A DNA stretch of 25,651 nucleotides from Silene noctiflora (lineage: Eukaryota > Streptophyta > Magnoliopsida > Caryophyllales > Caryophyllaceae): contig VHZZ01002417.1 of the NCBI GenBank assembly GCA_009801015.1, positions 48,166 through 73,816 of the forward strand, written 5' to 3'. The translations under genes were made by a program, and so were the position numbers. The notes below the pieces were generated by a model that did not search any database, had not been told where the DNA came from, and saw only the letters and a list, made by a program, of their open reading frames with translations. Below are positions 12,901 to 21,900 of the stretch, one piece after another (within the stretch, counting starts at the first letter, position 1; every line of letters starts with the position of its first letter).

Positions 12901-15900
12901 GTACACAGCTATAAGTATAGTCAAATAAGCAATATAGGTCCCCCATGACCGGTACAATGCAAGAAACTTCTGCCCTACAGCACTTAAATACGATGAAATT
13001 CTTCTCTCTGCAAAGCAAAAGTAGAACAATATGAGATTAAAATGATCAGTGAGCACGTACGGCAGACAATACAGCTTATATACCAAGATCTGGGGTTTAT
13101 TTGCCTCTTATCTCTAGGCAAGAATAGGCTACAAACCCAGTTTACCTAAATGACAGTCGAGTACATCATTTCTCCCAAACATCTTGTCTTGTTTGCCTGT
13201 CTTAATAAATTACATCCACACCATATTTAAACAGAACCCAATCACCACCAATGACATCAATAAATAATTCCTAAGGAAACATCCAACCCAGCTTCAATTC
13301 AAAAATGGTTACTAAGTACAAGGATCGCAAACACTTCTGAGAAAAAAAATCCATGCATCTGCGCACCAAATCTGGAGATGAAATTCCACTTCATGCAATA
13401 TTGGAGGCTACCAGGATTTGAACCCGTGACCTTTGGTCACGCTAGCTCTGATACCGATAGATGAACCATCTCAGCCAAAACCTTAAGGTGATGGTTGAGG
13501 CCCAACTATTATATTTATATCCTATTATTATCCTCCATGTTGAGCTTCTCATAAAAAAACCTAGCAAGTCAATTATGTTGCAAAAAAATTACATTTGTGG
13601 ATNNNNNNNNNNNNNNNNNNNNNNNNNNNNNNNNNNNNNNNNCTACAAGATAAGAATGTGAGTGGCAGCAACTCTCTCAACTGCAGCAAGTAGATCCCCA
13701 ATAAACGAAGCAAGAATAGATCTTGGAAATCAATTTTGTAATACATATATACATAGAGACAGTTACATAACATTTCATAAAACCCCAACCAGAAGGCCAC
13801 AAATAACACAAGTAAACAACAATAAAGCCTTAGTCCTGAAATGATTTGGGGCTGGCTAATGTGAATTGTTGGAAGGACCGGAGGAATAGTTAATGTGAGG
13901 TGATAAAGCAATTAAAACATAGAGTGTGTGGAAATCACAATAGTAGAACTAAGCAAGATGCGCGAAAAGAGTGTGATGGGAAGAAAAGCAAACGATGTGG
14001 AAAGAGTTAACCCCAAGTAAAGGACCGCAACTATAAGAGATAGGTAAGGACCTCAAACTCAAAAACCTTTTAATTTTTTCAGCTAACTTGTGTAGTAATT
14101 AATTGGTAAAGTAACCACTGAATTTTGTTTAACTTCTTCTAAACCCAAATACACAAATCTCTTTCTTTGTATCTTTCTCTCACTTCCTACCCACTTCTGC
14201 ATACTCCAGCACTTCTTTGGTTTATTGAAAACTAAAATTCTTTTCATCTGACTCTTTTCCTTCTGCTTTATTTGTTAGTTTGTTATTAATATTTATTATA
14301 TTTACAATAATAGTAAATTTGTTACAATATTTATTATTATCACATATCACATTGACGCTAGTTCCTCGTCATACTAATGCTTCCACCCCGGTTACATCTA
14401 CTTGCGTTTTACCAAACGTGGAATTCATTAGAGAAACAACTATACCTTAAAATAGATTAGTTATACTGTCTACGTGTGATGAAAATGGTCTATTGGAGAA
14501 AGTCGTTTATGGGTAATGTGTTTATTTCAGTGATTGACGGCAGGCTTAATTACTTAAAAATAAAGCATAACAAGAGATGGAAGCAATTTATATGAAGGTA
14601 TGTTCTTCAGGAACAATTGAAGGCATAGTATGCGAGAAACGTGAAAGCGATGACACTATCATAGGTATATCAGTTTAAAAAAAAGACAGAAAGATGTTGT
14701 CAATTTTAAGTTTCTTAGTCAAATATTAAGTGTTAAACACAAAATGTGAACCGTTTTGAGGTTGAGGTCCTCAAATGTATAAGTTTACAGTTGAGGTCCT
14801 TAACAGGAAAATTTTCAATTCTTTAGGTCTCTTGAGGTTACCTTCATGTAGAAGAAGAAAAAAAAAATAAAAAAAACTTTGGAATGAGAGCTAAGAGATA
14901 TTTCAAAAGAGAACTAAAATTGTGAATTTAAAAGGGGAAAAACATGACACAGAACATTGGAAAAGACAACGTTGAAAAAGTAAGAGATACAAATGAAAAT
15001 AAAAAAAATGGAAAATTAATAAATTAAAAGTAAAAGAATCAAATAACACAGTAAAATCAAACCCCATTATCTGCATGAACTCTTTCCTTCATCCCGATTA
15101 TTGCCCCCCAAATGCCCTATGCCATATTTTCTCCAATCCCAAGAAGGCCATATTGCCTTACGATCACAGTTAATCCATATTTTCTTAGGTATCCTCCTAC
15201 CTCAAAGAAGTTGCAACATTATCACTTCACCACTTTTTAAGCTTTCTAACCGGTGTGTCTCATATGGCCAAACCACTTTAAGCGATTATCACTCATCTTC
15301 TATTCAATAGAGGTAATTGCTACTTTCTCACATATCATCTCATTTCTCTACTGATACTAGCATATGAATCTCTCACATTTATCGTATGAAAGTGGCACTA
15401 TTTCATGGAACCACGATCGAAACTTATTGAGATATAGTAGCACAGGCCTACTTGTGGAGCTGCAAAATATTCCTTCGTCACTCTTTCAATTCAACCAATC
15501 AAAGGAGATCTATGCCCAATCCTTTTTTTTTAGCAGTAGACTCCAGATAGCAAACAGCGAAGGAAAAAAAACGGGCGCTAAAGAACTTGAATTATCACAC
15601 CTTGAGATGGTCCATTGCTATTGTCTCCACTGGACGAAGAAGAATAAACTGACATCAAAACTGACTTGTTCAATCCAGCTTTAAGCACACTGAATCCAAC
15701 TGGATGGCAAGGTGTATGCTGCACAACAGCTGAGAATGAAAACAGCATTTCAAATCCATGATTGTGTACAGCACAGAAGCACGCAAGAAGAGCTGTTTCC
15801 GAGAAATCACATGAACTATCGCGATCAAGGAGACCTGCAACATGTCAGAGAAACATATGAAGACGGCACACCAAAGCCCATTCAAACACAAATTGTGGTA

Positions 15901-18900
15901 TAATGGGAATAAGAACGTCATAAACAAGTAATACGCTGAAACTAAAGCAAGATGGATAAAACATACCTAGTTGCGTCAAAATTTCATGAGTTAATGAGCC
16001 ATAACGTTCCAGCTTTTCGGATATTATATTTATATGAAGGATGTATGACAATGCAAAATGAGCTTCGCAAAGAAGTATCAAAGCCTGCCTCATCTTCTTG
16101 CTGATATTGTGGCCCAACAGATATAACAAGAAAAATATCACTGCAATAGTGCAACTAATTAATACCAGTCACTCTTCCACATTACTTTCAAGTGAAATTA
16201 GATGATCAAATCTTCCACTCCAAGTATATTACTGACTAGGAGAGGGATATAAAAAGTTGAAGCTTTTAAAAGGGCGCTCAAGAAGCAGACCGTAATATTC
16301 AATTTACTTACCGTAGACAGCATGAACAAATCCTGGCTTCATGGCTATGAGAAATATCATCACTAACATGATTGCCCGGGAACATTTTCTCAATCCCCAA
16401 GCAATTGTAGCAACAGCCAGAACCTTGGTCTCTTCTGTAACTGATGATGCAACATAGTTAGGTTTCGTCAAGATTTTGGATGCCTTATGATAATTATCGT
16501 AGAACAAAAATGAAAGAAGAGGAACACTTCAAGCAAAGAGTAGTACAGGGGATAGTTAAACCAAAATAGCCCATACATGATTTTAGATGCCTTATGTTTT
16601 TTGACTAACATGTGAAACAATCAACTACGGACTACGGTAAAGCTAGCAGATCCAGTCGGGCAAAGTTGTAAGGTTCCAGTGTAAGAGCTAATGATATAAC
16701 GTTCAGTTTCCTAAGATACATTATATTTAAAATCATATAAGCCCACCATGTATTATAAAAGCTAGCACACTAACTTTAGAGACTATGATGGTCGAATCAT
16801 AGACAGAAAAAATTGTTTCACCCAATGACCCCAAGTCTGTCTCTCAAAATACACATAAATGACAAATGGAAATGACATGACAGCAATTGGCCTAGACTTC
16901 GATAACAATGACTGATGTGAGAGTTTGAGTCCACTCTCGATACAATTAAATGAGATCTTTAATCAAGCAAGGCACACAAACATGGAAAGGGAAAAAACAA
17001 GATCCTAAAAAAGCATTTCAGGGTGGACAGTTCCTCAAGACGTATTGTATATAAGGAACTAGGAGAATTCATTAACAAAAAATATGCGGACATGGAACAA
17101 GGTCATTTGGCATAAGCGCATAACCAATGAAAGTTGACGAACAATAAGTCGTTTTATCAATTTACCTTCTATGTCACCATCGTCATTTTGAATATGATCA
17201 TTCTCACTGGAGGTGTAGGTAAACACAGAATCGTTCACAAGATTACCAACGGCAACCAAAACTCCTAACCCAAATTGAGCAAGCAAGAAATATCCAGGAA
17301 CTGAATAACGCCATAAGCCAATAAGCTCCCATATCTCCATATCCTGTACACTTGAGGGCAAGAATTAATTACCAGGAACAGAAAAGAATTTTATAACTGC
17401 ATCAGAATAGGTTGTAGAGGATTACCTTTTCAAGTTCCCAATTGACATACAAAAATGCAATGTTGAAGATATAAGTGCATACAGCCCACAAGAGTATAAA
17501 GACGAGCAGCAAGCCATTTAACTGGTGCAAACGGAACAATGACGGGAATGCATACACAACATAGCCAACATATGCTAGCAATCCAAACGCGCATATGCTG
17601 GCAAAATGGAAGCTCCAGAAGCATAGAGCAAGCAAAGATATCTGCCAAGTTCAAATTAAAGCTCAGAAAACCGAAAACGAAATAAAAAAAAAAAAATCTA
17701 AATCTAAGATGCAGTACACTAAATCAACAAATCAATCAACAGCAAACATTCCTTGAAAGGAATCCATTGCCCATAACAAGATAAAAATACCTTAGAGAAA
17801 TACTCCTAAATCAAAACCATAAACTTCAATATACAATATAGTTAAGAGTCCATTAAGAATATACATGCAGGACAAAAATTTCCTAACATGATGATCATTC
17901 AGGCACCTCATCATTATATCAGTTAGAAGGACTTCTAGTAAAAGTGAGATATAGAATGTAGTTCAAGAGAGTTACCGGGAAGCCATACGTGAAAAAATTG
18001 ATGGTGAATATCCGGAAAACTGCTCCTTTAACCAAGAAATTTGTATGTCTCTCACCAGACCTAAAAAAAAGATATAGTTATTGTAACTGCTCTAAAAAAG
18101 GCAAAAAACATGAAAAACATTATCATATCAGAGAATGTCTTAACACAAGACTTCAGGGAATCCCCCGTAGGTCGGATGCGTACATAAAAGAGACGTTAAA
18201 ACGTGAAAGAGGTTGTGTCCCTGGATGATAGATAATGAAAATTGCGTCCGAGAATCGTGTCAACGGACTGTTACTTAACAGTACAAGAAATGCAATCTCT
18301 CGCACACAACAACATTATGAATGGTTTCGTTTTTCAATATTTTCCATTTTTTTCTAGGTTAGGGGATGAGTCGATTCGTAATATCAAACAAAGCGCTGGC
18401 CAAAATAAAGATTTAAGGAAATACCATATTTATTCAAAAGTCAACTTAGAGAAGAGCAACTTTACTAAAGCTCGTCATCAGAATGTGCCGCTTAAGGTTT
18501 TAGTGTGTAGCTTTCATGGTTTTAGGTTGAGCTTGTGCACAGAATGAACTATTCAAGTGAATATAATCTATAATGGACTCTGGTTTTATCAGAATTGTTG
18601 GATCCCTGGAGGTCAATAAGATATAAAATAACTGCTTGTTGTGCATCATGGCCTTGTAAATAAACTTCTGTGTTTTAAATTTGAAAAGTACGAACTATTC
18701 ACTCTCCTCTCTTTTAAAACAACTATGTTCATTTTTTTAAGATTTCCTAGAGTTCTCTCTTTAACACAAAGGAAAGACCTCATTTTAAAAGGTGCAAGGG
18801 CACTGAAAAGAAGAGAGCATATTGCAGAGAAGCACTCATGCACACGATGACGCACATTTACACGAAATGCATTGTCTTTGCTGATGGAGATCGCTTTCTG

Positions 18901-21900
18901 GAAATGATATTTTGTGCACAAAAGCATGAGACCTTTTCTTTTATTTTAACCTTTATTACCCTAGTAACATTATCCCCATTCCAAGCAAGCTCTCATTCAT
19001 AATTATGTCCACAGAACTTTGACGGCGAGCAGATTAAGAGAAATATTTCATATCTGAATAAAGGATGAGACTTAAAAAATTATAAGAATTGTTATTAGAG
19101 CAATATACCTTCAAGTCAAGACATGATATAAAAGTGAAAACATAACGAAAATGTTCTCAAAAGGGGGAAAACCAAGAAAAGCATGGTATATAACATTGTC
19201 AACACTGAGACAAACTGCTGCACGGACTCAAAATATTTATAATAAATGCACAAGTGGAGACCTTGACTGTCGAACAAAAAATGAATGCCTCGCAGGAAGA
19301 AGCTGCTCAGTCAAGTCATTATCTTTCCCGGTCATCATGAATTCCATTTCCTCTAAATCCTTTCTGATGAATGAAAGCTGTGTGACAAGGCGAAGCAATA
19401 ATATATAACTAATTTAACAAAAGTTTAAACTTGAGGTCACAAAAAATTTGAAGTTCAACAGGAAGTCTAAACTCCTGGAAAGGGTCTAGGCCACAACCAT
19501 AAGGAGAGAGAGAGAGCCAACTTCATAAGCCCAAGAAGAATCCATCCTAAAACCAATTGGTGGTAAGGGGAGTAACTCCTTGGTTTATAAAGCTTTAACA
19601 CTCCCCCTCACATGTGAGGTCTCTTAAAGCCCCGGTGCGAAACCATGAAAACGCACTGGATAAACTTGTGGAAAGGGGTCTGGCCACACCCATTAGGAGG
19701 AGAGAGATCCCACCTCATAAGCCCAAGAAGGTTTAAATACCTAAATTCATTAGGTGATAGGAGTTGCTCCTTGGTTTATAAAGTAGTGAACTCCCTCATT
19801 TTGTCAATGTGGAACACTCCCGTGTGGATAAACCACGTAATAGGAGCTCGTTAACAGAAAGAAAAATATAAATCTAACTAAATCACCAGTCAACGAAAAA
19901 TCTCAGTATAATCTTGCAGTAACAATGGGATGATGTCTGAATAAAAGTTAGGAGGGAATTATGGATTTTGAATTTTGAAGCACCAAGAAAATATATCATT
20001 TGTGTACATTTGGGTTCAATTGGGTTCAAAAGTTGGACTTGGATGAGTTAATGTACTGCGGCTCGGCTTAAGTTAAGTGTCACAAAGGCACTAACCACCT
20101 TCACATTTCAAAACTGCATATCCTGTTTCCATCTTTTTCAAGGGGTGAAGGAGCACGTCAATCTGAGGCTTCCAGAATAGTATTCTCAAAAAAGCAAAAA
20201 AAATAAAATGGAATGCTTATCATGGTAATAAATATCAGCAGTGACACCACATAGCGACAGAGTTATCAAGGATTAAATGGTTATCGTGGCCACACTTTGA
20301 GGCAGTATCTGCCGCATTTATAACGCAATGACAGATCAGGTTTTGACAAGCAATGATATCTATTCTCAAACCGAGATTTGATAGCATGATCCTGGTGATA
20401 GGAATTCCTACTATTTTTCTCAGTAATGCAAATGTCAGTATGTCACACTAGAATGATATACATGTAGATACATACAAGTGTGTAGAAGGTAATGAGAGAA
20501 AGACCAGAGCATAGTTCCAGCCACCCAGATTCAGCAGATATCTTGTAGAGACCAACAAATTTAGCAATCGGCCGAATGACTGTCGGAATTTCTACAGGAA
20601 GTTGATACGCATAAAGCAAGAGAATATTGACACCAGCATATAGTTGAAGAGGCCTCCACCACCTTCAGTATTTAAAAAAGACTAGCATTAATCAATTGAT
20701 TGACCAAACAGAAACCATTTATGTCAGTATGCAGCAATGACAAATGATGACCAGATGTGCCAGAAAGAAAGCATGAATAGGAACTACCTGAACAACCCTG
20801 AAAAATTGCTCGTCAGAGACCAATTCACAAGTCCAACACAGCTACATATAAAAAAAGGCAGAGATACCCAAGATGGATGACTGATCCCGACAACCAATTG
20901 AATAGCAGGCAACAAGAAGCAGGAGACAACCTTGAAGTATGAACCTAGTATCCATGTACCACAAAAGAAGAGAGAGATAACGAGTGGGGAAATAGTTAGT
21001 CAAGAGATCACCCCTTCACATCTCATTTTATAAATTAGTATGATTATATCTGTAAACATCTAAGTTGAAAATTGAATAAATCATCAGTAAAGATGAGTCG
21101 TATATCTACCTACTTTGATAGGGCCAGATGTCTTATTCTTTTGGCTTTGGGATACAATAGACTTCATCAAGATGACTCATAAAGTCGTAAAACCCTAGTG
21201 GTTCTTTTTTTCTTGGAGTAGTGGGTAGTCATTTTGTTTTCGGTTATATGCAAAGCTTGAGCATATCCCGGCCTCTTCTCTTACCTTGCTTTGAGCAGGA
21301 ACCTCTTTATAGGCTTTAGGGTAATGATAATTATAACAAAAGAACTAAGATAAGATGTTATAGAATGTATAATAAAATTATGGTAATGATAACAGTAGAA
21401 CTTAAAAGAACCAAAGATTACAAGCAGCATGGGTACCTAACTGCAAAAAAATGGACGAGAACCTCCCTGAATATGAAATTCGCCAAAGAAGCAGACCTAA
21501 TTTGTGCTGATATAACACAGCCAAACAAACCAAGCCCACCAATAATTGTAAGACCGACGAAAAAATTGCAGTTGGAGATCTCCATGACTCAAATCTGCAC
21601 ATAACAATATATTCAATAGATTCCTAGAACGGGAATATATGGGCATAATGAGTTTGTAAGACCTAATTTTCGAACCTCATGAATCCAACTAGCTTCATCC
21701 ATGATGAGTACATCAAACTCCAGTCACCACTCTTGATAGCCAATACAATAACAATAATTGCTTGCACAAGGGCAACAAGCAAAGAGAATATACTTAAGAT
21801 CCATAAGAATAAAATAATCTTCTGCAAATGAAAATCTGCATTGCACCACCGAGAATTGTAAGTAGAATATCAAGATCTACTTCAAGATTTTTCTTTTTTA

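Larger units (their letters stand above)
13008..15600 (-). other. PIEZO intron 13 (2593 bp)
   Basis: GT-AG, phase 1. Repeat-rich: an LTR/PBS fossil (about 13400-13555), a 40-base N gap (13603-13642), a LINE 3' end (13810-13890) and a LINE coding remnant (about 15105-15330), with an AT-rich stretch between them that holds inverted copies of TAAGGACCTCAA at 14045-14056 and 14791-14802. Confidence 0.88.

Noticed and set aside
11440-13086. A 548-codon open frame as a gene of its own
   Set aside because: Its first 26 codons are intron sequence before the TTTGCAG acceptor, and its end runs into intron 14. The middle is PIEZO exon 14.
13414-13455. tRNA gene
   Set aside because: GGGTTCAAATCC looks like a T-arm/B box, but no acceptor stem or anticodon arm folds around it. 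The context is an LTR/PBS or SINE-like repeat.
13461-13911. Open frames crossing the N gap
   Set aside because: They exist only because N codons are read through. The surroundings are repeat fossils.
21821-21830. Alternative acceptor TTGCAG for exon 3
   Set aside because: It would shift the frame by 14 bases and lose the DFHLQ segment that aligns with Arabidopsis YRFQ.
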